IMG/VR virus record: IMGVR_UViG_3300030451_004287
Coordinates: 95,660-159,659 of that record
Origin: a virus
DNA length: 64,000 bases
Strand: one strand, 5' to 3'
Shown: in pieces, positions 55,895-63,716 of the stretch
How the letters are laid out: every line of letters begins with the position of its first letter
Position numbering within the stretch: the first letter of the stretch is position 1
The notes under the pieces: generated by a model
The model's database searches: none
What the model was told of the DNA's origin: nothing
Seen by the model: the letters and a program-made list of their open reading frames with translations, nothing else
Made by a program: the position numbers and the translations under genes

Positions 55895-58021
55895 TCAACC
55901 ATACACCATAGAATAAAAATAAGATTTTAATTGCTTATGGTCATCTGTAGTTAAGTCTTTATTTACAGTAGATTTTACTTGTTTGATGAAATTACCATAT
56001 TGTGATACAGCATTAGATTTCTGAGAAACTGCAATCTTGTTCTTGACTAGTTCTTCAGTTAAAATTTCAGAAGGACTAATAGAAAACAATACCGAAGTTT
56101 TAACTTTATCTGTTTCGTTATATTCTGCTTGAGATAAACTCCTCATATTCTTTTTATTAAAATATTCTAAAAATACAGGATTTACTATATCAGCAATCTT
56201 TTCCTGTAGCCCCAAGCTATGCATCATTAGGGAAGCACCAGTTTGAGGGGCAAATTCTTTTTCTTTTCTTTTTTCAGAATCTTTAGAATTACGAGGTCTG
56301 CCTTCTCCGGGAGCTCCTTTATCTTTAGTTTTAGGAGCAAACTTGTTTTTTAGCTCTAATAATGTTTCTTCTGTATCTAGCTTATCATTTAGAGGAAGAC
56401 CTACTTGATTAGGAGTAGCGATACCTAACTGTAAAGCGACTCTCTTCAAATTGTCATTAGTTGATGTATATGGACCAAGCTTGTCAGTCATTCTGCTTGA
56501 ACTTCTTGCCTTGTCTTCTCGATTAATTCTAACGTTTTCTAGATCAGGATCAGCACCAAATCTCTTCTGTACAAACTCATTGGATATAATATTTCTATCA
56601 GCTAATTGTATGATAAGAGCTTTTTCTGCTTCCTCATTACTCAAGTCCATTCTATCAAATTCTATTTTTGCAGAGTATCTGAAACCCATGGCTTTTTGTA
56701 TCATGTCTAGCTCTGCCTGCCAAAATTTTTGCAATACATCTCTGCCATACTGTAGTCTCTGAGTAAGAGTTTTCAAGCTAATAAAATTGTTCGTAGTTCC
56801 TGCTGCTCCGTAAGTTCCGGTAAGCGTAGGAGGAATTCCCAAACCTGCATAAACATTGTTAAGATGTGGTGTATACTTAGCTTCACCTAAGAATTGATGA
56901 ACATTTGTATTAGATTCTAGAAGCTCTATATCTGGACCCCATACAACATCCATCGTGCCTCCACCAACGTTATTTTGTAAAATAGATGCTAATTTAGAAG
57001 CAGCAGCTTTCGTAGGAGCAATCTTGTGATCTAAATTTCCTAATTTGAAGATTCTAATATTGGATATAGCCCCATCTAAAGCCGCCATGTCTGCAAGTTT
57101 AAGTTTTTCCAAAACGGTAATATCGTCCATAATTGAATAAATCATTGGATAAGCCCAAGTCTGCCAATCATCTTTTTTGTAATGATTAACAATAATTTTA
57201 TTTGGGTCAAGGTAATAAGGCTTACGAGTCTTGGCTGCTTCAATAACTTCTGGTGGCAGTTTTGCTACCATAAATTTTTCAGCATCATTCTTGGGAGAAT
57301 TAATAATCTTTCTAAGGTGTGCTGGCAACTTCAACCCATAAGCCTTTTTACCACCCACAAAAGAAGCTAACGGCCCTGCTGCAATTTCAATGTAGACAGG
57401 GTCGATAAACGTGTATTTCCAAGGGATTTCTTTTTTGCCCAATGCTAAAGTCTCATTCCTAACATCCGTATCTGAAAAATCTGCTGCGTTGGCTTTATAC
57501 ATGTTTTGGATAGACTTATTAGAAAGTTTGGCTGTTTGTCTGCTTACGACAATATTGCCAGAACGATATAGATTATTTAAAAATCTTTCGCTTCTATCCT
57601 TTCCATTTGCTTTTTTAAACCAATTTCTATAAAATCTTTCTATTCTTTTATTTGGATGAGAGACCGTAATACCTTGACTAGCAAAGTCTCCCATAAGATC
57701 GATTACATTTTTAACTAAACCTACTCTTTGATATATGTCATCTGCTCTACGGAGTATTGCTTTGATTTCCTCTGGAACAGATTCTTGAGGTCTAAAATAA
57801 TCATAGTCAGATCTAGATAATCCAGGCTTACCAGAAATATTAGGCAACACATTGGAAAAATCTGTCCTATTTGTCATCCTTCCAGCGCCTGCTTTGGCGT
57901 GTTGAATACCAGTATATTCCTCTAAAGAACCAGCAGCAGCATCTAAAGCTTCTTTCTTGCTCTCTTCACTGTCTCCCCAGAAACAGAAAGCTTCGTCAGG
58001 TTTGTTTGTTTTGTCTTTCAT
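55895..58021 (-). CDS. Portal protein
   Basis: 708 residues in the right place between terminase and protease. It has the portal features: a middle wing/stem segment (RSERFLNNLYRSGNIVVSR, FIDPVYIEI), then GLGIPPTLTG with a following NFISLKTLTQRLQYGRDVL helix, which is typical of the portal crown/stem. The C-terminal 100 residues are charged and variable. It should form the dodecameric ring at one head vertex. Confidence 0.88.
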   Translation of the reverse strand: MKDKTNKPDEAFCFWGDSEESKKEALDAAAGSLEEYTGIQHAKAGAGRMTNRTDFSNVLPNISGKPGLSRSDYDYFRPQESVPEEIKAILRRADDIYQRVGLVKNVIDLMGDFASQGITVSHPNKRIERFYRNWFKKANGKDRSERFLNNLYRSGNIVVSRQTAKLSNKSIQNMYKANAADFSDTDVRNETLALGKKEIPWKYTFIDPVYIEIAAGPLASFVGGKKAYGLKLPAHLRKIINSPKNDAEKFMVAKLPPEVIEAAKTRKPYYLDPNKIIVNHYKKDDWQTWAYPMIYSIMDDITVLEKLKLADMAALDGAISNIRIFKLGNLDHKIAPTKAAASKLASILQNNVGGGTMDVVWGPDIELLESNTNVHQFLGEAKYTPHLNNVYAGLGIPPTLTGTYGAAGTTNNFISLKTLTQRLQYGRDVLQKFWQAELDMIQKAMGFRYSAKIEFDRMDLSNEEAEKALIIQLADRNIISNEFVQKRFGADPDLENVRINREDKARSSSRMTDKLGPYTSTNDNLKRVALQLGIATPNQVGLPLNDKLDTEETLLELKNKFAPKTKDKGAPGEGRPRNSKDSEKRKEKEFAPQTGASLMMHSLGLQEKIADIVNPVFLEYFNKKNMRSLSQAEYNETDKVKTSVLFSISPSEILTEELVKNKIAVSQKSNAVSQYGNFIKQVKSTVNKDLTTDDHKQLKSYFYSMVYG

Positions 58022-58062
58022 ATGTTTTTTTCTAATAGAATTGCAATAGTATTGTTATATTT

Positions 58063-58071
58063 TAGATACAC
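58063..58071 (-). promoter_or_regulatory. GTGTATCTA late promoter-like element (portal)
   Basis: The minus strand reads AAGGTGTATCTAAAATATAAC between terminase and portal, ending 41 bases before the portal start. It is the most diverged of the TATA-type copies. The leader also holds ACAATACTATT, which recurs in the leader at 62350-62400. Confidence 0.35.
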
Positions 58072-58072
58072 C

Positions 58073-60106
58073 TTATTTATTGATTCCCCGATAAATATCA
58101 TCATTTGCACTGTTGGTAAACCATTCTGGACCTTCGTACATTTCATCATTATTAGGTTTTACAATGTCTCTAGTTGATCCACCTATTACATTATACTTAA
58201 TATCTTCTAGCTGTAAATCTAGTTTTCTAGCTATCATATTAGATATTAATAATGAACTATACCTATCTTTTCTTAACTTGCCCTTCTTACCATGAGCACC
58301 TTTAGTATCAGGAGTATCCCATTTATCTCTAGCATAAGCTCCTGTGCTAGTCTGACTCATGACTATAGTAGTCAACTCATTTTTTAGTTCTTCAATCTCT
58401 ACAATGCATTCACTTAAACTGTCATATAAAGGATTCAGATCTGCTTCCAGAATATTTTTACCCTCATTTTCTAAAGCAAGGCCTATGCTGAGAGAATCGA
58501 ATCTAGGAAAAATTAACTTCTTATCTTCTAAATCCTTTCTTAAACCATGATTAGCCTGAGAAACCCAATCTGCCTTTGCAAATTGTACTAGCTCTAAAAT
58601 ATGTAAGCCTACTTGATTATCTGTTGGTTTGCTTTTATCATAATCAATAATTGGCCATATCAACTCTTCTCCGTCTTGCAAGTTTTTTGGATCATGTAAT
58701 GCTTCCTCAATAGCTACCCCTCCTCCTTGAGCATCCACACCAATAATTTTGACATTATAACTTTTCATTAAGTTTCTAATTTTTCTTGCACAGAAACTAT
58801 AGAAATCATGATCGTCTACTAATCCTGTTTTTTGTCTGTCTCTAAAATTACCTCTATTCGTTGTCCAACAATATACTAGTCTACGATGGTCTTTATTAAG
58901 CTCTATCACGGTAATACTAAAATTATCTTTTTCACTAGCCGGATCGACCCCAATAATGTATTCCTTATTAGGATCTCCCTTAATGCTAGGGTCAAAAGAT
59001 ATGACTCCGTCTATTCCTTGAATTGGTTTTTTATCTGAACAAGTACAAGATTCAATTAGACTTCTTTTAAAGAAACCCTCGCTGTCACTTGTGAAACATG
59101 CTGCGTACTCCATTTGATAGATACCGCTGTGTATAGTAGCTTTAGCTCGGGCTACTTGTTTATCGTCCATGAATCCTTTGGGTATAAGTTCATAAGGAAT
59201 TCTGATAACACTGTAATCTCTCCAATTGAAATTTTCTGGAACTGGTCCACCAAATATATCTTCTAGAATTTGTGGATCTCCCTCACTCTCAACTATTTTT
59301 TTATACCTACGCCAATACTGTGCAAAATGTTTAAAACTATAATCAGCAGTTCCACTAATAATAGCCTGATTACTTTTCTTCACCATCAACTCATCCATTT
59401 CAGGAGTCCAAATACCAGCTTCCTTCATAGCTTTCTTCTTAGCTTCTGCTTTAACGTTTTGAATAGGACTAGCACTAACAGCAGCAAAACCAGAAACAAC
59501 AGTCTCGTAGATATCTGGACTAATAGACGCAAATTCGTCAGCTATAATAATATGAGCACGTAGACCTCTAATCTTATCTCCTGTTCCTAATGGAATAGCG
59601 ACCGCCCAGCTTTCTCCCAATCTCATAGTACAACGATCTACATCTCGTCTTGGCCCATCACTAGCAGCCCCAAAAATACTTCTTAGGATATCACTATTAC
59701 GCCACAAATTTTCCATATACTCAAATATAATTTTACTCTGCCTAAATGCACTACCCACAATAACAATCTTGCTACCAGGAACAAACATACATTTTAACAT
59801 AGCATACATAGCCAGTATAAAAGATTTACCAAAACCACGACTAGCTATAAACATAGGAAATGGTCTCTGCCAAAATTCTTGTAAGATAGCAATCTGTATA
59901 GGATGTAGTTCTATTCCAAATAGTGACCTAACAGTAAATCCAAAATATTTAGGATCTGTCATAATTTTTAATAAGTGAGCGTCAGGATGTTCAATATCAT
60001 ATTTACTTCGACCGATCATACAATTATGGTCGATAGATATATTGCTAGTATCTCCTAGACCTAGCCACGCTTCTTCAAATTTTTTAGGTTCTATTGTGTT
60101 TTTCAT
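58073..60106 (-). CDS. terL: Terminase large subunit
   Basis: 677 residues. Walker A is ASRGFGKS (88-95), Walker B is IIIADE (186-191) with the catalytic Glu, and the motif-III-like GTADYSFKH follows (252-260). The RNase H-like nuclease domain has GVDPASEKD (first Asp 388), IGVDAQGGG (Asp 458) and a late Asp near 600-614. The enzyme packages DNA into the head and cuts the concatemer. It overlaps the ERCC4 nuclease gene by 23 bases and is followed by the portal gene. Confidence 0.95.
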   Translation of the reverse strand: MKNTIEPKKFEEAWLGLGDTSNISIDHNCMIGRSKYDIEHPDAHLLKIMTDPKYFGFTVRSLFGIELHPIQIAILQEFWQRPFPMFIASRGFGKSFILAMYAMLKCMFVPGSKIVIVGSAFRQSKIIFEYMENLWRNSDILRSIFGAASDGPRRDVDRCTMRLGESWAVAIPLGTGDKIRGLRAHIIIADEFASISPDIYETVVSGFAAVSASPIQNVKAEAKKKAMKEAGIWTPEMDELMVKKSNQAIISGTADYSFKHFAQYWRRYKKIVESEGDPQILEDIFGGPVPENFNWRDYSVIRIPYELIPKGFMDDKQVARAKATIHSGIYQMEYAACFTSDSEGFFKRSLIESCTCSDKKPIQGIDGVISFDPSIKGDPNKEYIIGVDPASEKDNFSITVIELNKDHRRLVYCWTTNRGNFRDRQKTGLVDDHDFYSFCARKIRNLMKSYNVKIIGVDAQGGGVAIEEALHDPKNLQDGEELIWPIIDYDKSKPTDNQVGLHILELVQFAKADWVSQANHGLRKDLEDKKLIFPRFDSLSIGLALENEGKNILEADLNPLYDSLSECIVEIEELKNELTTIVMSQTSTGAYARDKWDTPDTKGAHGKKGKLRKDRYSSLLISNMIARKLDLQLEDIKYNVIGGSTRDIVKPNNDEMYEGPEWFTNSANDDIYRGINK

Positions 60107-60551
60107 TTACTCGCTTCATGATACTAATGGCAATAGCTTGTGCATTTTCTCTATTACCACAAAAATGTGTGTGTATACCATATATTGTGTTTATTTCGGT
60201 TATATATTTTAGCAGGAATAAGGGAGATATACGAAGGTTTTTCCATAAACGTTGAGGGATTCCACTATTATGTGGGAAGTTTAATATATCATGTAGATCA
60301 AATTCAAATAGTATATGGGGATGGGGAAATCCTGCCATACGATCTAAGACGTCTTTAAACCTCTTTTCGGTAATATTATTACTAACTTCATTTACGCTAC
60401 TTTTTCGTTCTATACATACCAAGTGTTCTAGTCCTTCTATACTATAATCTCCAGTATCTAATTTAGCTTTAGTTATATTAAAACTATCATTAAAGTCCCA
60501 AGGTTTTTGTTCCCTGGTATCTACTACTATATTGAAATATTTATTTTTCAT
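60084..60551 (-). CDS. ERCC4-type nuclease
   Basis: 155 residues with the ERCC4/XPF nuclease motifs in order: VDTREQKPW (about 10-18), TGDYSIEG (about 33-40), CIERKSS (about 46-52), and a following helix RFKDVLDRM. The GDY...ERK residues form the metal site. It is encoded directly upstream of terminase, overlapping it, and could help resolve branched DNA before packaging or protect against the host. Length matches phage members of the family. Confidence 0.85.
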   Translation of the reverse strand: MKNKYFNIVVDTREQKPWDFNDSFNITKAKLDTGDYSIEGLEHLVCIERKSSVNEVSNNITEKRFKDVLDRMAGFPHPHILFEFDLHDILNFPHNSGIPQRLWKNLRISPLFLLKYITEINTIYGIHTHFCGNRENAQAIAISIMKRVNEKHNRT

Positions 60552-60810
60552 TGTTCTTGCTGGCTACTATCTTAAAAAATAAGGGAGCATAGCCATCTTC
60601 ATTTCCGTGGATAAATTTATGGTGTCTACTGCAGAGGGTGATTCCATTATTAATATTAAATCTTAACGTAGGATAATCACTCCATCTTTTTATATGGTGT
60701 GCGTTTAATCGTCTTCTTATATTACATTTGGGCCATTGACAACAATATTTGTCTCTCTTATATACTTCGTTCCTCCATTTTTTATAATTCTCATCAACTG
60801 GTCGATTCAT
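60541..60810 (-). CDS. HNH endonuclease
   Basis: 89 residues with a complete HNH fold: CCQWPKC, LNAHHIKRWSDYPTLRFNINNG (the HH and the N), and LCSRHHKFIHG, so the catalytic His, the Asn and the metal-binding His are present. Small HNH proteins next to terminase are known to assist packaging cleavage in many phages. It lies between the candidate small terminase and the ERCC4 nuclease, overlapping each. Confidence 0.88.
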   Translation of the reverse strand: MNRPVDENYKKWRNEVYKRDKYCCQWPKCNIRRRLNAHHIKRWSDYPTLRFNINNGITLCSRHHKFIHGNEDGYAPLFFKIVASKNNEK

Positions 60811-61615
60811 CTTGTTCTACGCTTTCAGGAGTAAGGAAAGGACTGTCTGCTGTTTTATCTTGGTATACATGAATAGTCTCTAATTCTTTTAAATGTTTAT
60901 TTACACTCATACTCATGATTTCCATTTGTCTTCCTTCGCTCTCCCTAATCTTCTCATCTTCTAGCATCCGTAGTAATCCTGTCCAGCTACTCTTGCCATC
61001 TTCGATTCTTTTGATTCTCTGTTCTCTAGTGGCTTTAAGGTCTTTACTTATTTTTTGTTGTTCAGCCAATAGTTTAGTATATTCATTTGTATAGCTGGTT
61101 ATGCTATTACGGGCAAATGATAGTTGGGTTTCTAAATTAGTAAGATAAGCATTATCACGGCTTTCTTCAGGTTTTAAATATTCATCGTCTACCATTTTTT
61201 GAATACGTTCGGTATCTGTAATATGTCTCTTACGTTCTTTCATACTACGATTAATAAGAATGTCGATGGTGATAAATTGTTTGATTTGTAATTCTTCAGC
61301 AGGAAGTACGTCTTCTCTAAATTGTTTTATAAGACCTACCCATGTATTTTCAAAATATTCTAACTCTCCACTGTCCTTATCGAATTGACGTTCTATTTCG
61401 CTCCAGAAAGTTTTTTTATGTAATTTATGTTTGAGATAGTCGGTATCATCATCAGGATCATCAGGGACCATTAAATGATTATCATTAATATATCGTTTTA
61501 CGGGAGCAGGGTTACGATTTAAAAATTCTGCTATCTCTTCTATGGTACTAGTATTAAAATTGTCTTTGATATACTGTTGTTCTTCCAGACTAAGCTGGCC
61601 TCTTTTTCTACTCAT
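60794..61615 (-). CDS. Candidate terminase small subunit
   Basis: 273 residues. The N-terminal region (about 8-48) is a helix-turn-helix, LSLEEQQYIKDNFNTSTIEEIAEFL then an RYINDNHL recognition-type helix. The middle and C terminus are long charged helices (about 160-230) suited to oligomerisation. Position upstream of HNH, ERCC4 and TerL matches a small terminase. A general DNA-binding structural protein is the alternative. Confidence 0.5.
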   Translation of the reverse strand: MSRKRGQLSLEEQQYIKDNFNTSTIEEIAEFLNRNPAPVKRYINDNHLMVPDDPDDDTDYLKHKLHKKTFWSEIERQFDKDSGELEYFENTWVGLIKQFREDVLPAEELQIKQFITIDILINRSMKERKRHITDTERIQKMVDDEYLKPEESRDNAYLTNLETQLSFARNSITSYTNEYTKLLAEQQKISKDLKATREQRIKRIEDGKSSWTGLLRMLEDEKIRESEGRQMEIMSMSVNKHLKELETIHVYQDKTADSPFLTPESVEQDESTS

Positions 61616-62204
61616 GATTTAAAATCTCTTGTATGTTTTGCAGAAGAAGATTGCTATATTTTTTCGGGATTTTTTGTCCATATAAAAACATAAGATAATA
61701 TTTACGTAAGGATACTTTAATCTTGGGGTCTATTTGTTTGATGATTTCTTTATTAGATATACCTTCTAGGAGATCTTTTTGTTTGCTCTGTATGGATTCT
61801 GCTTTTTCAGTGTGGGATATTTGCATCAAATTTTTCTTATTGTTATTTTTAATGTACCAACTATTATAAAGAGTGCAATTTACTTTGCAACTATATAATA
61901 AACACTGGCTGCGACTCTGGGTATAATCTTTGTCATAGTGTTCGCAAGTGTTACAAGGTTTATCTGGCCTTTGGTATTTGTCTCTTTTAAAATTAAAAAG
62001 ACGATTACGAATGTGGGTCCATAAGAAATTCTCTAGTGGTTTGCTGGGGTCATAGTTTTCTAATCCTTGCAAGGCAAAAATGTATGCCTGTTGTTTCATG
62101 TCCTCTATGTCGTGGTATCCGAATCTGAATTTATGTAAAAGCTTATAGCAGATCTTGTCTATTGTCTCAAGAAAGTGTTTCTCTGTCACTTTGTTGAGGA
62201 TCAT
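61608..62204 (-). CDS. Phage sigma factor-like protein
   Basis: 198 residues from ATG 62204, chosen because AAGGA lies 4 bases ahead; the frame also allows ATG 62234. Residues about 15-70 read as sigma70 region 2: DIEDMKQQAYIFALQGLENY, then FLWTHIRNRLFNFKRDKYQ. A four-cysteine cluster follows (CNTCEHY with a later C and CKVNC), and then a helix-rich C-terminal part that could be region 4. It is the second gene of the late block, so it may direct host RNA polymerase to late promoters, as ECF-like phage sigma factors do. Region 4 is not convincing by eye. Confidence 0.6.
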   Translation of the reverse strand: MILNKVTEKHFLETIDKICYKLLHKFRFGYHDIEDMKQQAYIFALQGLENYDPSKPLENFLWTHIRNRLFNFKRDKYQRPDKPCNTCEHYDKDYTQSRSQCLLYSCKVNCTLYNSWYIKNNNKKNLMQISHTEKAESIQSKQKDLLEGISNKEIIKQIDPKIKVSLRKYYLMFLYGQKIPKKYSNLLLQNIQEILNHE

Positions 62205-62349
62205 CTTTTCCTTGGTTTTCTGTTTCTGTTTCATTTAATAATAGCTCCGCGATGCTCATGCCATCTGGCAGAGACAACTCTTCCTGTGTTGGTTGATTCT
62301 CTGGGTTTCCTGTCACAGACAGGGACGAAGATGCAAAAATATGTTTCAT
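62167..62349 (-). CDS. Small acidic protein at head of late block
   Basis: 60 residues, Ser/Glu/Asn-rich, no motif. It overlaps the sigma-like gene by 38 bases if the latter starts at 62204. It begins about 35 bases after the predicted start point of the promoter at 62391-62418, but has no clear ribosome site. It may be a real leader gene that is translationally coupled, or just open frame. Confidence 0.35.
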   Translation of the reverse strand: MKHIFASSSLSVTGNPENQPTQEELSLPDGMSIAELLLNETETENQGKDDPQQSDRETLS

Positions 62350-62390
62350 GGCTATAAAGTACCTAATAGTATTGTAATGGTATTATTTCT

Positions 62391-62418
62391 ATAATAGAAA
62401 CTATACACCAATAGTCAA
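62391..62418 (-). promoter_or_regulatory. Sigma70-like promoter of the late block, containing a GTGTATA element
   Basis: On the minus strand, TTGACT (62413-62418), a 16-base spacer and TATTAT (62391-62396). The spacer itself includes GGTGTATAGT (62400-62408), the element repeated in the other late leaders. This would give host polymerase access to the late block; the second element could serve the phage sigma-like protein. Confidence 0.5.
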
Positions 62419-62505
62419 GGAAGAATCATAATGTTAATCCTTATAGTTTAGGTATTACATATTGATTTTATGGTGGCAATTTTGTCTATACCCCCCGCGA
62501 CGGTT

Positions 62506-62556
62506 ACCCCCTACGCCGTGGGGGTCTGTCAAAACAGAAAAACCCCCCTATGGGGT
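62506..62556. other. GC-rich hairpin cluster
   Basis: Three inverted repeats in a row: ACCCCC (62506-62511) with GGGGGT (62520-62525); CTGT CAAA ACAG (62526-62537); ACCCC (62542-62546) with GGGGT (62552-62556). Read on the minus strand the last hairpin is followed by five T, like an intrinsic terminator for any transcript entering from the right. The surrounding sequence is AT-rich, so the cluster stands out. Confidence 0.5.
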
Positions 62557-62595
62557 GGTGGTAGTATGTACAGCGTATCTGGTAAAATTTTATGA

Positions 62596-62607
62596 TCGTT
62601 TGGCATG
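62596..62607 (+). repeat. 12-bp element TCGTTTGGCATG, copy 1
   Basis: Followed four bases later by TATATT, as in copy 2. Start-to-start distance to copy 2 is 43 bases. The spacing does not fit sigma54 or a normal sigma70 promoter. Confidence 0.6.
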
Positions 62608-62638
62608 GTATTATATTGCAGAAAAATAAATTTTGTTC

Positions 62639-62650
62639 TCGTTTGGCATG
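62639..62650 (+). repeat. 12-bp element TCGTTTGGCATG, copy 2
   Basis: Identical to copy 1 over 12 bases and followed by AAACTATATT. The pair lies just upstream of the promoter at 62682-62709, so it could be a regulator-binding or promoter site. Confidence 0.6.
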
Positions 62651-62681
62651 AAACTATATTTGGATTTTCTCAAGATTTCTC

Positions 62682-62709
62682 TTGCAATCGACGATAATGT
62701 ATGTATAAT
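62682..62709 (+). promoter_or_regulatory. Sigma70-like early promoter
   Basis: TTGCAA (62682-62687), 16-base spacer, TATAAT (62704-62709), a perfect -10. It shares CTTGCAAT then CGATAAT with the promoter-like site at 62943. Predicted start near 62716, giving a leader of about 36 bases to ATG 62752. Confidence 0.6.
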
Positions 62710-62751
62710 CGGGATATGGAAAACAAGATTACTAAAAAAAAGGAAACTAAA

Positions 62752-62934
62752 ATGCAAAATAATAATTTTGAAATTTGCTACACTTCAGATTGCTGCGGTG
62801 CTTATGTTCACTCCGATGCTGAAATTTGCCCTACCTGTTTAGAGCATTGTGAAGTGATTGAGGATTGCACGGTTTATGATGATTCGGAAGCAGTAGCTTT
62901 TCAGTCACAACTAGATTTTTATGGGGCGGGCTAA
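62752..62934 (+). CDS. Small cysteine-rich (zinc-binding) protein
   Basis: 60 residues from ATG 62752, which has AAGGA 7 bases upstream; the frame is open to ATG 62716 and 62701, but the latter lies inside the -10 box. The cysteines (CYTSDCCG, then CPTC and two more) suggest a small zinc ribbon, with an acidic remainder. Such proteins are typical early phage gene products. Function unknown. Confidence 0.6.
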   Translation: MQNNNFEICYTSDCCGAYVHSDAEICPTCLEHCEVIEDCTVYDDSEAVAFQSQLDFYGAG

Positions 62935-62942
62935 ACTCCCGC

Positions 62943-62971
62943 TTGCAATTTGTCGATAATTATTTTAGACT
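62943..62971 (+). promoter_or_regulatory. Promoter-like site repeating the CTTGCAAT/CGATAAT pair
   Basis: TTGCAA (62943-62948), 17-base spacer, TAGACT (62966-62971). The sequence CTTGCAATTTGTCGATAAT matches the first promoter over both halves with one extra base between. It lies in the 68-base gap before the gene at 63003. Confidence 0.4.
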
Positions 62972-63002
62972 CTAATAATCACACCAACACAGGAACCCTA
63001 AA

Positions 63003-63545
63003 ATGTTTTCAACTCTCGACCTTCAGATCGCAAAAAACAAGTTAGCACAGTCCCGCAACGGTTGCCGATACAGTCTACAAAATAACGAACTGAGCTACGA
63101 ACTGTATACCATGTCGTCACATGATCAGGGTGTCGCATGTGAATTGATGGTAATTGACCACATGAAAAAATTCGGTGTCGATGTCGAGCATACTGGCGGC
63201 CATACAAGTCACGACATATCGCTGTACGTTGGCGGATGCCACAAAAAAGCCGAAGTCAAATCAGCAGTATTCGGAATAACAAACAATCAATTTTATTTTC
63301 GCGGCATCAAAAAAGATCGTTTCGACATTCTGTTTCTATGCTTCATTCATCCAGAGCGTGGCGTTATAGTCAAAACAGTTTCACACCGCGACATTATGGA
63401 GGCTTGCAAGAACAAAAAATACAAGATCGATAAGACTGGACGTGAACACGGTTATGATATATACTTCAATGAGTCAATGACACGCAAGGACATGCTAACA
63501 GTAGAATGGAATCCAGAACAAACAAGAATGGAGGTGACAGTATGA
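63003..63545 (+). CDS. PD-(D/E)XK nuclease-like protein
   Basis: 180 residues. The middle (about 40-120) has the restriction-endonuclease-like order: QGVACELMVIDHMKKFG helix with Glu, a strand with SHDISL (Asp), then KKAEVKSA (ExK), and FDILFLCFIHP. Many phage and bacterial proteins with this core are nucleases or nuclease-derived host-takeover factors. It has an AGGA site and a repeated promoter-like site upstream. G+C is visibly higher than in the replication block. Substrate unknown. Confidence 0.6.
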   Translation: MFSTLDLQIAKNKLAQSRNGCRYSLQNNELSYELYTMSSHDQGVACELMVIDHMKKFGVDVEHTGGHTSHDISLYVGGCHKKAEVKSAVFGITNNQFYFRGIKKDRFDILFLCFIHPERGVIVKTVSHRDIMEACKNKKYKIDKTGREHGYDIYFNESMTRKDMLTVEWNPEQTRMEVTV

Positions 63546-63712
63546 GTCACAATAATTGTGTTATGCCAGAAGTCAGAAAAAATGTTTGGGTAGTCTATGA
63601 CCTGGACGGTCGCAAGATAGGAGAAGTGGCGGCCATGTCAGAATCAGAGGCGAGAATAAAGGTTAGTCAACACGTTATGATACCGTTCAAACTTTCACAT
63701 ATTGAGGAGTAG
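63542..63712 (+). CDS. Small hypothetical protein
   Basis: 56 residues from ATG 63542, which overlaps the upstream stop (ATGA) and has GGAGGTGA just before it. The frame is also open back to 63506 but that is inside the upstream gene without a ribosome site. It contains VWVVYDLDGRKIGEVAAMSE, a beta hairpin then helix (SEARIKVSQHV), a common small phage fold. Function unknown. Confidence 0.65.
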   Translation: MSHNNCVMPEVRKNVWVVYDLDGRKIGEVAAMSESEARIKVSQHVMIPFKLSHIEE

Positions 63713-63716
63713 TAAA

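Larger units (their letters stand above)
62350..62751. other. Divergent control region, no gene
   Basis: About 400 bases between the leftward late block and the rightward small-gene operon. From left to right it holds the minus-strand promoter, an AT-rich stretch, a GC-rich hairpin cluster (62491-62556), two copies of a 12-bp element with similar downstream sequence, and a plus-strand sigma70-like promoter. A short competing frame (62633-62842) lies in another register and lacks a ribosome site. Nothing here looks like a tRNA. Confidence 0.6.

Noticed and set aside
55898-55906. GTGTATGGT as a seventh late element
   Set aside because: It is the end of the portal coding sequence (Val-Tyr-Gly) and could be chance.
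62461-62560. tRNA or structured RNA gene in the GC-rich stretch
   Set aside because: No cloverleaf or acceptor stem can be drawn; only simple hairpins are present.
62600-62622. Sigma54 promoter (TGGCAT...TTGCA)
   Set aside because: The distance between GG and GC is about 14 bases instead of 10.
62633-62842. Plus-strand frame in the divergent region
   Set aside because: It overlaps the promoter and the better-supported cysteine-rich gene in another frame and has no ribosome site.
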